Both the position numbers and the translations under genes were made by a program. From Pseudomonas parasichuanensis (GTDB lineage Bacteria; Pseudomonadota; Gammaproteobacteria; Pseudomonadales; Pseudomonadaceae): 64,000 bases of DNA. Of this stretch, positions 8,060 to 16,758 are shown piece by piece (position 1 is the first letter of the stretch; each line of letters starts with the position of its first letter). The stretch lies in assembly GCF_021601385.1 (NCBI RefSeq), contig NZ_BQHO01000022.1, positions 41,727 through 105,726 of the forward strand, read 5' to 3'. The notes beneath the pieces are model-generated. The model saw only the letters and a program-made list of their open reading frames with translations, had not been told where the DNA came from and made no database searches.

Positions 8060-9462
8060 CACAGACACAGGCGCGTCTCCACATCGGTCGCCGCCGTACC
8101 CGCCTTGGTCGGCTCAAGGAACACCGACAACAGGTTGGCACCGGCAAACTCGGGCGCCTTGCTCAGCTCCAGGTAGTACTGGCCGCCACTCACCGCCGCC
8201 TCACGGCGCAACCACACCTTGTCGCGGGCGCCGTTGTCGTAATAGACGATGATGTAGAAGTCGCGCACGTTCTTGTCGCTCAGGCGGATATCCAGGAAAC
8301 CCTGCGCACCGCTCAGCGCCTGGCGCGTGCTGCCGGCATTGCTCAGCAGCTCGATGCGCTCGCCCACCTTCAGCGCCGGGCGCTGCAGTTTCGAGCCCAG
8401 CACTTCCTTCGACGCCTTGCAGCCCCCTTGCACCGCCGGCACCAGCTGGCGGTACATCAGCGGCGAGTCCAGCCGGTAGTTGGCCGGCAATTCCCAGACG
8501 ATCAGCTTGGGCGGCGCTTCGGCCTTGTAGTCGGCCGACAGCAGGTACTCCAGCAACGAGCCGTCCTCGCCCACGCCGGGCAGGGCGTAGTTGAGGATGT
8601 CCACGCCCAGGTACTGCTTGAGGTAACCGTCGAAGTTGAACTGCTTGCTCTCGTCTTCACGGGCGGCGGCGTTGCTGTCGCCAACCAGGATCACCTCGGG
8701 GTCGGGGGCTTCGTCGAACAGTGCGTCGCTGCTGGCGGCCTGGGGAATGGTCTGGTAGCCGCGCACATACTGGAAACCGTAGTTGTTGCCGCAGATATAG
8801 CTCATCGCCAGGTTCAGGGTGCCGTCCTTGGGCACCATCACCCCTGGCTCGGTGCGGTACTGCTTCTTGGCGAGCCCGGCATAGAACGGCTGGCGGCGGA
8901 CTTCCTCGGCCATCAGCCTGGCCGTGGCCTCGGCGCCGGCCGGGGTCCAGTGGTGGTCGCGGCGGAAGAAGTACTCCTCCCGGGGTGGCTGTTGCACCAG
9001 CTGCATCATCGGCGCCACCACCGCGCCGGCCTGGCGCAGTTGCCCCAGGTAGGCAGCAAGGTTGGCGCTGGCGCGGTTGTAGTCGAAGCCGTGCAGCTGG
9101 TCGCCTTGCAGCTTGTCGCGGTGCATCAGGCCGCGGGTCGGCTGGATGGCCATGGCCACCTGGATGCCCTGCTTGTGAAAGGCCTGCATCAGCCGGGCGA
9201 ACTCCGGGCGCATGGGCGCGGGTATGCCGAAGTCGTTGGTCAAATCGACCACCGAGCGGAACAGCCAGCGCTCCTTGCCGGGAACGATCTGGCGCATCAG
9301 CTTCATGCGCCCTTCGGCATAGTGCTGCGGGTCGGCCAGGGCCGGGCAGGCCATGCACTGCAGGTTCTCGCAGGCGGGCTTGGCGGCTGGTTCGGCGGCC
9401 TGGCCGGGCAGGCTCAGCAGGGTGAAGGCGGCCGCCAGGCCAAGGGGGAGGAGGGTGTTCAT
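8059..9462 (-). CDS. algX: Alginate O-acetyltransferase AlgX-like
   Basis: A periplasmic protein of 467 residues with signal peptide MNTLLPLGLAAAFTLLSLPG. An SGNH-type domain follows and then a C-terminal beta-rich carbohydrate-binding domain. Catalytic residues are visible: D-x-H in RRDHHWTPAGAE (about residues 172-183) and the nucleophile serine in VILVGDSNAA (about 258-267). The N-terminal CENLQCMACPAL has paired cysteines as in AlgX. In the alginate system AlgX places acetyl groups on the polymer and belongs to the envelope-spanning complex. In the canonical operon algX follows algG, whereas here it follows algF. Confidence 0.85.
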   Translation of the reverse strand: MNTLLPLGLAAAFTLLSLPGQAAEPAAKPACENLQCMACPALADPQHYAEGRMKLMRQIVPGKERWLFRSVVDLTNDFGIPAPMRPEFARLMQAFHKQGIQVAMAIQPTRGLMHRDKLQGDQLHGFDYNRASANLAAYLGQLRQAGAVVAPMMQLVQQPPREEYFFRRDHHWTPAGAEATARLMAEEVRRQPFYAGLAKKQYRTEPGVMVPKDGTLNLAMSYICGNNYGFQYVRGYQTIPQAASSDALFDEAPDPEVILVGDSNAAAREDESKQFNFDGYLKQYLGVDILNYALPGVGEDGSLLEYLLSADYKAEAPPKLIVWELPANYRLDSPLMYRQLVPAVQGGCKASKEVLGSKLQRPALKVGERIELLSNAGSTRQALSGAQGFLDIRLSDKNVRDFYIIVYYDNGARDKVWLRREAAVSGGQYYLELSKAPEFAGANLLSVFLEPTKAGTAATDVETRLCL

Positions 9463-9492
9463 GGGCCAGTCATCCTTGCGTGTGGCGCTGCG

Positions 9493-10122
9493 TCACTCGG
9501 TGGGGTCGATGCTGTTGGCCAGGCTCAGGCTGCGGTTGCCCGGCAGCAGCACATAGCTGTACGAGCGGCCTTTCTTGAGGAACAGCTCGTCGAAGCTGGC
9601 CACCTGCTTGTCGGCCACGTAGGCGGCGAAGTCGATCTTGATCTCGTTGACCATGCGCGTGCCGGTCTGGCCGTTGCCCAGCGGCTTGACCACCTCGTGC
9701 TTGCCGTCGGCGGTGCGCAGCATGGCCTGCGCCGGGGTGAGGTTGTAGAACGCCACCTGGGCTTTCTTGGGTTCGTTGACGTACTGGTCGGCGATCAGCT
9801 TCAGTTGCTGACCGTCATACACCACGGTGCTGGCGGCATTGGCCACCAGGGTCGGTTCGATGGCCTTGGCGCCGATGCCGATCCGGTGGGCGCCGGCGGG
9901 CACGAAGCGGTAACCGCTGAGCTGGCCCGGGGCGACTTTCTGCGGGTTGACCTTGCCGCTCAGGGTCACGTCGACACTGCTGGCGGACAGGTTGAGCACG
10001 CGCACGAACGCAGAGTCGGCCGGGGCCACGGCGTCGTACAGGTCGGCATTGCCTTCGGCGGCGAAAGTGGCATGGCTGGCAACGGCCAGGGCAAGGGCGG
10101 TAAACAGCGGCGAAAGCTTCAT
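9493..10122 (-). CDS. algF: Alginate acetylation adaptor AlgF-like
   Basis: A periplasmic protein of 209 residues with signal peptide MKLSPLFTALALAVASHATFA. Two beta-rich domains follow, with AFVRVLNLSASSVDVTLSG and VAFYNLTPAQAMLRTADG as the repeated core strands. AlgF is needed for O-acetylation of alginate and is thought to pass acetyl groups between AlgI/AlgJ and AlgX. An excellent AAGGAG site precedes the ATG. It lies between algJ (18 nt upstream) and algX (30 nt downstream), so the acetylation genes I-J-F-X are contiguous here, unlike in the classical operon. Confidence 0.85.
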   Translation of the reverse strand: MKLSPLFTALALAVASHATFAAEGNADLYDAVAPADSAFVRVLNLSASSVDVTLSGKVNPQKVAPGQLSGYRFVPAGAHRIGIGAKAIEPTLVANAASTVVYDGQQLKLIADQYVNEPKKAQVAFYNLTPAQAMLRTADGKHEVVKPLGNGQTGTRMVNEIKIDFAAYVADKQVASFDELFLKKGRSYSYVLLPGNRSLSLANSIDPTE

Positions 10123-10140
10123 CAGGTTCTCCTTGAAACG

Positions 10141-11235
10141 TCAGAAATGCGTGGGCTGGGCGCTGCGGCTGAGCGCGCCGGGGCGGTGGGCAAGCAGGGT
10201 ACGCAGGGGGAATTCCCAAACCACGGTGTCGATCTGCGGGTTGTTCAGTTGGTCACTGGCCAAAAACTGGTTCATCGCCTCGAACGGCCCGCGGGCCTCC
10301 ACGGCGATGGACAGCAGGTCACGGTTGAGCGCCTCCTTGAGGAAGCCGACGAAGTTCCAGTCGTCGATCTTGCTGTAGCTGGTGCCCACCAGCAGCAGGC
10401 CCTGGTCCTGCTCGGCGAACAGGTCGTCGCTGCTCTGGGCGGCCTTGAGGGTTTCGTACAGCGCGATGGTGCTGGCGCCGAACTGCGGGGCCAGGCGCGC
10501 ATGGTCGAACTGCAGGTAGTTCATCAGGTCGCCCTTGATGCTTTTTTCGGCGGTCTGGTGCGAGACATACACCTGGTCGCCCAGTAGCTGCGGGCGCTGG
10601 CGCGCCAGTTCGTAGGCCGAGAGCCGGGCGCCGTCCGGGCTCCAGTGGGTGTCGGACTTGAGGAACAGGCCGGGCCCGGCGAGGTTGCGCAGGTACGCCG
10701 CGCGCAGGGGCACCACGTCCAGCTGGCGCGCCTGCAGGTCGCCGACAAAGCGGTCGTAGAGGCCGGTCACCCGTGGGTCGAAAGCGCGTTCGGCGTGCTC
10801 GGCATAGATGTCCAGCTTCATCGGCAGCGGCAGCAACACCAGGTGCTTGCCGTGCTCGGCCAGTTGCTGCTCGACCTTGCTGATTAGCGCCAACTGGCTC
10901 GCCAGGTGGGTGTCGAGGTCATTGGGCACGCGGTATTCCTGGTTGCTGTACAGCCAGCCGTCGTTGCCCAGCACCACGCCCTTGGTGCCTTCGCCGAACA
11001 GCTGGAACTGGGCATCGGCCCACAGCTGCACCGACGGGTCGCGCAGGAAGAAGCGCTTGTCGTAGCTCCGCTCGAACTTGCGCAGCAGCTTGCCGTCGAC
11101 GAACAGGTTCCAGCTGTCGGTCTGGGTGCGGGCAAAACTCAGCACCGGCGGTAGCGAGTAGACGAACATCGCTGCCAGCACCAGGGCGAAGACAATGCCA
11201 TTGGCCTTGCTCGCCGAATTCATCACCGGATACAT
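10141..11235 (-). CDS. algJ: Alginate O-acetylase AlgJ-like
   Basis: A 364-residue protein anchored by an N-terminal hydrophobic segment (NGIVFALVLAAMFVYSLPP, about residues 12-30) with a periplasmic SGNH-like domain. D-x-H is seen in KSDTHWSPDGARLSA and the serine nucleophile in LLLVGTSYSKIDDWNF. AlgJ takes part in acetyl transfer to alginate with AlgI, AlgF and AlgX. The ATG at 11235 has AGGAG overlapping the algI stop codon, so translation is coupled. The other ATG at 11223 is less well placed. Confidence 0.85.
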   Translation of the reverse strand: MYPVMNSASKANGIVFALVLAAMFVYSLPPVLSFARTQTDSWNLFVDGKLLRKFERSYDKRFFLRDPSVQLWADAQFQLFGEGTKGVVLGNDGWLYSNQEYRVPNDLDTHLASQLALISKVEQQLAEHGKHLVLLPLPMKLDIYAEHAERAFDPRVTGLYDRFVGDLQARQLDVVPLRAAYLRNLAGPGLFLKSDTHWSPDGARLSAYELARQRPQLLGDQVYVSHQTAEKSIKGDLMNYLQFDHARLAPQFGASTIALYETLKAAQSSDDLFAEQDQGLLLVGTSYSKIDDWNFVGFLKEALNRDLLSIAVEARGPFEAMNQFLASDQLNNPQIDTVVWEFPLRTLLAHRPGALSRSAQPTHF

Positions 11236-11244
11236 GGCGGGCTC

Positions 11245-12672
11245 CTAGAACTGGAAATACAAAAAGGGCGAGAACGAGTTGGCGGCCAGGCTGCTCAGCG
11301 CCAGCAAAAAACCGGCCCACAGCAGCAGGCTGTGCAACACCCCGACGTGGCGCATGAAGTAGCCGTCCTTGTTGCCGGCGTAGAAGCGCACGTTGTTGAT
11401 CCCGGCCAGGATCAGCCAGGCGAACGCCACCAGGGCAAAGGCCATGGCCATCTGCGAGGCGCCGAGCACGTACAGCTCCAGCGAGCCGAAGCCGTTGAAG
11501 CCCAGCAGGGCCTGGTAGATGGCTAGGCTGTGGCGCAGGTCCATGGTGAAGAACAGTGGCATGCTCAGCACGATCAGCACCGCGGTGCGCAGGTTGCGCC
11601 CCAGGTGGTAGGGCGTGCTGACCTTGGTCGCCAGGTTGTACTTGCGCTCCAGCACCATGCCGATGCCGAAGAACAGCCCCCAGCAGATGAAGGCAAAGCT
11701 CGCGCCATGCCACAGGCCCGACAGCAGCATGGTCCAGACCAGCGCCGGCAGGGCGCCGGCCACGCGCTTGCGCACCAGCGGCAGGTACACGTAGTCGCGC
11801 AGAAAATGCGCCAGGGTCATGTGCCAGCGCGACCAGAACTCGGTGATGCTCTGCGACACATAGGGCTGGTTGAAGTTTTCCGGGAAACGGAAGCCCATCA
11901 TCAGCGCCAGGCCCAGGGCCATGTGGCTGTAGCCGGCGAAGTCGAAGTACAGCTGCAGGGTCGACACCACCAGGCCGAACCAGGCATCGGCGAACTGCAG
12001 CGTGCCTTCGCCGACGAACAGCACATTGATCGGCGCCAGGCGATCGGCGATCAGCACTTTCATGATGAAGCCGAGCATGAAGCGGCACACGCCCAGCGAG
12101 AACAGCTCCAGCGAGTGGGTGCGCTGGCGCAGCTGCGGCGCCAGCTGGCTGTAGCGCAGGATCGGCCCGGCCACCAGGTGCGGGAACAGCGCGACGAAGG
12201 CGGCGAAGTCGATGAAGTTGCGCGTGGGGGTGGCGTCCTTGCGGTAGATGTCGACGATGTAGCTCAGGGCATGGAACACGTAGAACGAGATGCCCAGCGG
12301 CAGGAAGATGTTCTCCAGGGTCCAGGTGTTGATGCCCAGCGGCGCCAGCAGCAGGGCCAGCACCTCGGCGCCGAAATTGGCGTACTTGAAGTAGCCCAGG
12401 GTGGCCAGGTTGCCGGCCACGCCCAGCCACAGCAGGCGCAGGGCCAGGCGCTTGTCGCCGGCATCCAGGCGCGCCTTGATACGCAGCCCGAACCAGTAGT
12501 TCCAGTAGGTGATGGCGACGAACAGCAGCAAGAAGTCCGGGCGCCACCAGGCGTAGAAGATGTAGCTGGCGGCGACGATCACCAGCGAGCGCCACTGCGG
12601 CCGGGCCAGGTAGTAGATGGCCAGGAACAGTGGCAGGTACAGGAACAGGAACACGTTGGAAGCGAAGATCAT
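11245..12672 (-). CDS. algI: MBOAT acetyltransferase AlgI-like
   Basis: A 475-residue polytopic inner-membrane protein of the MBOAT family, about 45 residues shorter than P. aeruginosa AlgI. The conserved motif is visible as LSGLWHGASFAFICWGL near residues 300-316, with the invariant catalytic histidine. FWSRWHMTLAHFLRDYVYLPL precedes it. The protein opens with MIFASNVFLFLYLPLFLAIYY, characteristic of AlgI/DltB. It would move acetyl groups from a cytoplasmic donor across the inner membrane for polymer acetylation. It directly follows algE (15 nt), a position held by algG in the classical operon. Confidence 0.9.
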   Translation of the reverse strand: MIFASNVFLFLYLPLFLAIYYLARPQWRSLVIVAASYIFYAWWRPDFLLLFVAITYWNYWFGLRIKARLDAGDKRLALRLLWLGVAGNLATLGYFKYANFGAEVLALLLAPLGINTWTLENIFLPLGISFYVFHALSYIVDIYRKDATPTRNFIDFAAFVALFPHLVAGPILRYSQLAPQLRQRTHSLELFSLGVCRFMLGFIMKVLIADRLAPINVLFVGEGTLQFADAWFGLVVSTLQLYFDFAGYSHMALGLALMMGFRFPENFNQPYVSQSITEFWSRWHMTLAHFLRDYVYLPLVRKRVAGALPALVWTMLLSGLWHGASFAFICWGLFFGIGMVLERKYNLATKVSTPYHLGRNLRTAVLIVLSMPLFFTMDLRHSLAIYQALLGFNGFGSLELYVLGASQMAMAFALVAFAWLILAGINNVRFYAGNKDGYFMRHVGVLHSLLLWAGFLLALSSLAANSFSPFLYFQF

Positions 12673-12687
12673 GGCCTGGCCCTCGGG

Positions 12688-14136
12688 TTAGTAGCTGATC
12701 ACCACGCCGACGCTCAGCTGGTAGTCGTCACCGGTCTTCAGTGCGCTGCCGGCGTTGAGGTAGCTGGCGCTGACCAGGGTGTTGACGTCCAGGTGCTTGC
12801 CGTCGAGGGCCACGGGGAACATCTTCCAGTAGTAGTTGAGGTCGACCATCTGCCCGACGTTGTCACCCTTGCCGTACAGGTCGGCGCCTTGCAGTTGCCG
12901 GCGTTGCGCGCGGGCGTCGGCGGCCATGCGGATCGGCAGCTCGCCGTTTTCGTTGCGCAGGTTGAGCTGGGTCACGCGCAGGTCGAGGGCGCTGCGCGGG
13001 GTGGGGCGGGTTTCCAGGGCGATGCCGTAGTAGCTGAGGTTGCGCAGGTCGAGGGCGACGAACGAACTGGTCAGGCGGGTGCTGTAGGAACCCTGGCGGG
13101 TGATGCGGTCGGACTGGATCGGGTTCAGGCGAAAACCGTCGTTTTCATCGCTGGGTTTGTCGGTCAGGCCACCACGCAAGGCCACCCGCGGGGTCCACGG
13201 CAGGTCGTCGAAACGCTTGCCCACTTCACCCAGTGCGGCCCACCCACGGCTGGCGTGCCCGGTGGTGGTCTGGCCGTTGCTGTCGGTGTTGTCCATGCTG
13301 CCCTCGAGTGCCGCCAGCTCCAGGTGGTAGTCGGTCGACCAGGGCAACTTGTCGCCCTTGAAAAACAGGCCGTAGCGCCAGCCCTTGAAGTCGTAGCGGT
13401 CGTCACGGTCGTGGCCGCTGCGGTCGTTCTCCTGCATCAGGCGCACGCCGGCCTGGTTGTGGGTGCTCCAGCGGTAGGCGTACTGGCCCATCAGGTACAG
13501 CGTGCGCTCTTCACTGGCGGCCAGCGAATTGACGTCGGTGTTGTAGTTGTGGAACTTCTGCCCCACCGCGATGAAGACATCGGTGAAGCTGTCCTGGTAG
13601 TTGAAGCGCAGCGACTCCAGGCTGTCGTCCCACCACAGGCCGTAGTCGTCATAGAAGCGCTGACGGCCGAACGACATGGACAGGCGCGGGTCATCGCCGA
13701 TCAGGTCGCGCTTGACGTACAGCTCGCGCAGTTCGGCGTACCAGCCTTCGGGCTGCTCGCGTTCGTTGTCGTTGCTCGATTCGTTGGCGATGTTGCTCGA
13801 CTGGCTGGAGTCGTAGTTCAGCCACACGCGGCCATAGACCATCCACTTGGCCCAGCGTTTTTCCGGCGAGTACCAGGCGAACGACGGCTCGTAGCGCAGG
13901 CTGTAGAACGTCTCGCGGTCACGGCCGACCTGCGAGTCCTCCGGGCCGTAGCCGGTCTGCACGGTGAGCTTGTTGAACACTTCCGAGGTGATCACCGGTT
14001 CGCTGCCATCGGCGCTGGCCACGCGCACCGACGCGTTGCTGTCGGCCTCGGGGCCGGTGATCTCTTCCAGCGCCAGGGCCGCCGGCAGCGGTGCCAGGGC
14101 CAGCAGGGCGCCGAGCAGGGGGTGATGGGCTTTCAC
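12688..14136 (-). CDS. algE: Alginate export porin AlgE-like
   Basis: A 482-residue outer-membrane beta-barrel with an N-terminal signal peptide (LLGALLALAPLPAALA) and a terminal aromatic residue (VGVVISY), as required by the BAM machinery. Amphipathic strands rich in Tyr/Trp, for example ETFYSLRYEPSFAWYSPEKRW near residues 74-94, and the long acidic extracellular loops match AlgE, the electropositive pore that exports alginate. The start is GTG at 14136, overlapping the algK stop in the sequence GTGA, which signals translational coupling with its periplasmic partner. Confidence 0.85.
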   Translation of the reverse strand: MKAHHPLLGALLALAPLPAALALEEITGPEADSNASVRVASADGSEPVITSEVFNKLTVQTGYGPEDSQVGRDRETFYSLRYEPSFAWYSPEKRWAKWMVYGRVWLNYDSSQSSNIANESSNDNEREQPEGWYAELRELYVKRDLIGDDPRLSMSFGRQRFYDDYGLWWDDSLESLRFNYQDSFTDVFIAVGQKFHNYNTDVNSLAASEERTLYLMGQYAYRWSTHNQAGVRLMQENDRSGHDRDDRYDFKGWRYGLFFKGDKLPWSTDYHLELAALEGSMDNTDSNGQTTTGHASRGWAALGEVGKRFDDLPWTPRVALRGGLTDKPSDENDGFRLNPIQSDRITRQGSYSTRLTSSFVALDLRNLSYYGIALETRPTPRSALDLRVTQLNLRNENGELPIRMAADARAQRRQLQGADLYGKGDNVGQMVDLNYYWKMFPVALDGKHLDVNTLVSASYLNAGSALKTGDDYQLSVGVVISY

Positions 14137-15581
14137 AGGGTTGCCTCCTTCAACAGGTCGTTGCGCGCGGCCAGGGCGCGTTCGATTTCATCCTTGGGCA
14201 GGGTCTTGTCCAGCCGGCGCAGCAGGCCGCGGGCACGGGTTTCGCCCAGGTCCAGGGCGATGCGCGCATAGGTGTAGGCCTTGACCGGGTCGTGGCAGAT
14301 GGCCCGGCCGCGCGAATAGACGGTAGCCATGCGGTACCAGGCGGCGGTCGAACCCTGCTCGGCCTGGGCATGCCAGACGGCGAGGGCGCGCTCCTGGTCG
14401 GGCTGGTCGAGGCCGCCCTTGCTGTACAGGTCGCCCTGCAGCAGGCGGGCGTCGCGGTAGTTGACGGCGATCAGTTCGTCGATCAGCACCTGGGCCTTTT
14501 GCGGGTCGAGGGTCAGCCAGTTGTTGACCATGTACAGCGCGGCATCCAGCGCCTTGGCCCGGGTCGGGTCCTTGGCGCGCACCTGGCCGATCAGCGCCTG
14601 CACTTCTTCGGCGTTGTGCTCGGTGGGGTTGGAGATCATGAAGTTGGCCTTGGAGATCAGCGCCGGCAGGTAGCCACGAGCAACGGCGTTGTCCATCCAG
14701 CGCTGCACTTCGGCGATGCCGGCGGCGCGTACCTGGTCGTTGGCCTTGTCACGGGCCTGCTGTTCGGGCGTGGGTTCCACCTTGGGCCCCATGGCCGTGC
14801 CCAGGCGTTGCTCGCGCTCGGCGTCCAGCTCGGCGCGCTGCACGCCGTGGATGTTGTCCAGCAGCGCGCCGATGCGTTGCACCACCTCCACCGGCAGGCT
14901 GGCCATCTGTGGCTCCAGGCTACGGGCGAAGGCGAGGAAGGCCGGGTCCTGGCGTTCGCCGAGGAAGCGGTAGTAGCGGTCGATGGCGCGCGGGTCGATG
15001 CGCGCCGCCTGCTGGTACCAGCGCTCGGCTGCGGCCAGGTCGCCCTGGCGCTCGGCCACCACGGCGCGGTACAGCTCGGGCCGGCAGTTGAGCAGGCAGC
15101 TCTGTTCGTACAGCCCCAGCAGCTGCGCGGCACGCTCGCCGGGGAACAGCTGCGGGTACACCAGGAACACTTCCAGGCTGGTGCTGGTGCTGCGCGGGTC
15201 GAGGTCGTTGGGGTAGCGGGTGAGGGCCTGGCGCATCCAGTCCTGCTGGCTGCGTTGCAGGTTCGGCGTGCGGTCGAGCAGGCGTGCCAGCGAGGCCAGC
15301 GCCGGCACCTGGCCCTGGCCATCGGCGAAGGCCTCCTGGTACAGGCGGATGATCTCCTGGCGGTTGCCTGCGTCGTTGCCGGCCAGCACGTCACCGAGCA
15401 GTTGCTTGGAGGCAAGGTCGCCGCGTGCGGCGAGCGCGCGCAGGTCGGCGGTGACGTCGGCGCTCGGGTCCTTGTACAGCGCGTAGCGCACCTGCTCCAG
15501 GCTCTGCCCGGCGCTGGCGGCGCCCAGCCAGGCGAGGCCGAGGCCTGCCAGCAGCAGGCGCGGGGCGTTCTTGGCGTTCAT
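14133..15581 (-). CDS. algK: AlgK-like periplasmic TPR/Sel1 scaffold, no lipobox
   Basis: A 482-residue helical-repeat protein with Sel1/TPR-like units throughout, for example WYQQAARIDPRAIDRYYRFLGE and ALAVWHAQAEQGSTAAWYRMATVYSRG. In alginate producers AlgK is an outer-membrane lipoprotein that positions AlgE. The N-terminus here is MNAKNAPRLLLAGLGLAWLG followed by AASAGQSLE. There is a signal peptide with an A-x-A type end but no cysteine, so it cannot be lipidated in the normal way. This is a clear deviation from characterised AlgK. It overlaps algE by 4 nt. Confidence 0.8.
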   Translation of the reverse strand: MNAKNAPRLLLAGLGLAWLGAASAGQSLEQVRYALYKDPSADVTADLRALAARGDLASKQLLGDVLAGNDAGNRQEIIRLYQEAFADGQGQVPALASLARLLDRTPNLQRSQQDWMRQALTRYPNDLDPRSTSTSLEVFLVYPQLFPGERAAQLLGLYEQSCLLNCRPELYRAVVAERQGDLAAAERWYQQAARIDPRAIDRYYRFLGERQDPAFLAFARSLEPQMASLPVEVVQRIGALLDNIHGVQRAELDAEREQRLGTAMGPKVEPTPEQQARDKANDQVRAAGIAEVQRWMDNAVARGYLPALISKANFMISNPTEHNAEEVQALIGQVRAKDPTRAKALDAALYMVNNWLTLDPQKAQVLIDELIAVNYRDARLLQGDLYSKGGLDQPDQERALAVWHAQAEQGSTAAWYRMATVYSRGRAICHDPVKAYTYARIALDLGETRARGLLRRLDKTLPKDEIERALAARNDLLKEATL

Positions 15582-15590
15582 GGCCGGCCC

Positions 15591-16742
15591 TCAGTTGGCG
15601 CTGCCGAACGGCAGGCCGAGGTACAGGTCCACCGCCACCGCCTTCTGGTAGGCCGCGGCCGGCAGCGGGCTGTCCGGCAGGATGGTCAGTGCCAGGTTGC
15701 GGTTCACTTCGTCGGAGCGGGCGTCCACCACCTTGCCGCTGAAGTGCTGGTCGAGGCCGAACACCTGCATGTCCACCGAGCGCACGCGGCTGACATCGGC
15801 GAGCTTGTCGAACGGCACGTTGGCGCGCACGAACAGGCCCTGGTCCTTGGGCAGCAGGTGCATCATCGGCGCGGCCTTGTAGCCATAACCGTCGAGCGGT
15901 TGCGTCGGGTACCAGACCAGGCAGTCGCAGGGGCTGTTGATCACCGTCTCGATGGTGGCGCGGCCAAGCAGCGCCTGCAGATCGCCCGGGGCGAGATCGG
16001 CCAGGGCTTTCATGTCGGCCGGGCTGGTGAAGCTGGTGGCCAGCTGGGTGGAGATGCTCGCCAGCGGCTGGCCGGCCTGCACCTCGGTGGTGCCGGTGGG
16101 CAGCAGGTATTTGACGTAGCCGTTGTCCGGCATGCTGATCAGCTGGGCGTTGCTGGCCACCGTGGCCTGCACCGCCGGCACGCGGAAGAACAGCAGGTAA
16201 CCCTTGTAGGCGACGAAGCCCAGCGCGGCGATGCCGGCGGCGGTGAACAGCGCGGTGCCGGCCAGCGCCTTGAGGCGGTCGCCCGCCGTGCGCGCGCTGG
16301 CCTGCTTGTGCTTGCGCTCCTTGATGTAGTTCTCGCGCTGCATCACGTTGAACAAGCCGTTGATGTCGGCGATTTCCCCCGACAGGTAGGCGCTGATCAG
16401 GTAGCGCAGGATGTCACGCTTCTGTGCGTCGAGGTCGACGAACTGGGCACCCACCTCCTTGCCGCGCTGGGAGACGATGCGCACCTTGCCGTCGATCGAC
16501 AGGTCGACCTGGTTCAGGCGCAACTGGATCGACGCGTCGTACAGCGCGCCGATGCTCAGCGGCGCCTCGTGCAGCAGGCCGATGCCGCCCAGCGAGATGT
16601 CGGCAAGTTGTGCCTCGAACGGCTCGCGGCCGCTGCCGGCCAGACGCACCCGGGCGTTCATGCGGGTGCGCACGTACTGACGTTCGTCGATCGCTTCGTG
16701 GACGATGTTGGCCGGGGCCGTGGGGGTATTCGAGCTACTCAT
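15591..16742 (-). CDS. alg44: Alg44-like c-di-GMP receptor and co-polymerase
   Basis: A 383-residue inner-membrane protein. The N-terminal PilZ domain has the c-di-GMP motifs RQYVR (Arg21 and Arg25) and DISLGG (Asp48, Ser50). A single transmembrane helix lies near residues 165-185, then a periplasmic HlyD-like domain with INSPCDCLVW, matching the SPCDC motif of Alg44. Alg44 binds c-di-GMP and activates polymerisation by Alg8, so this cluster is probably also switched on by c-di-GMP. ATG 16742 is chosen over 16778 because an AAGGAAAGG site precedes it. It starts 16 nt after alg8. Confidence 0.88.
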   Translation of the reverse strand: MSSSNTPTAPANIVHEAIDERQYVRTRMNARVRLAGSGREPFEAQLADISLGGIGLLHEAPLSIGALYDASIQLRLNQVDLSIDGKVRIVSQRGKEVGAQFVDLDAQKRDILRYLISAYLSGEIADINGLFNVMQRENYIKERKHKQASARTAGDRLKALAGTALFTAAGIAALGFVAYKGYLLFFRVPAVQATVASNAQLISMPDNGYVKYLLPTGTTEVQAGQPLASISTQLATSFTSPADMKALADLAPGDLQALLGRATIETVINSPCDCLVWYPTQPLDGYGYKAAPMMHLLPKDQGLFVRANVPFDKLADVSRVRSVDMQVFGLDQHFSGKVVDARSDEVNRNLALTILPDSPLPAAAYQKAVAVDLYLGLPFGSAN

Positions 16743-16758
16743 GTGCAGGCGCCTTTCC

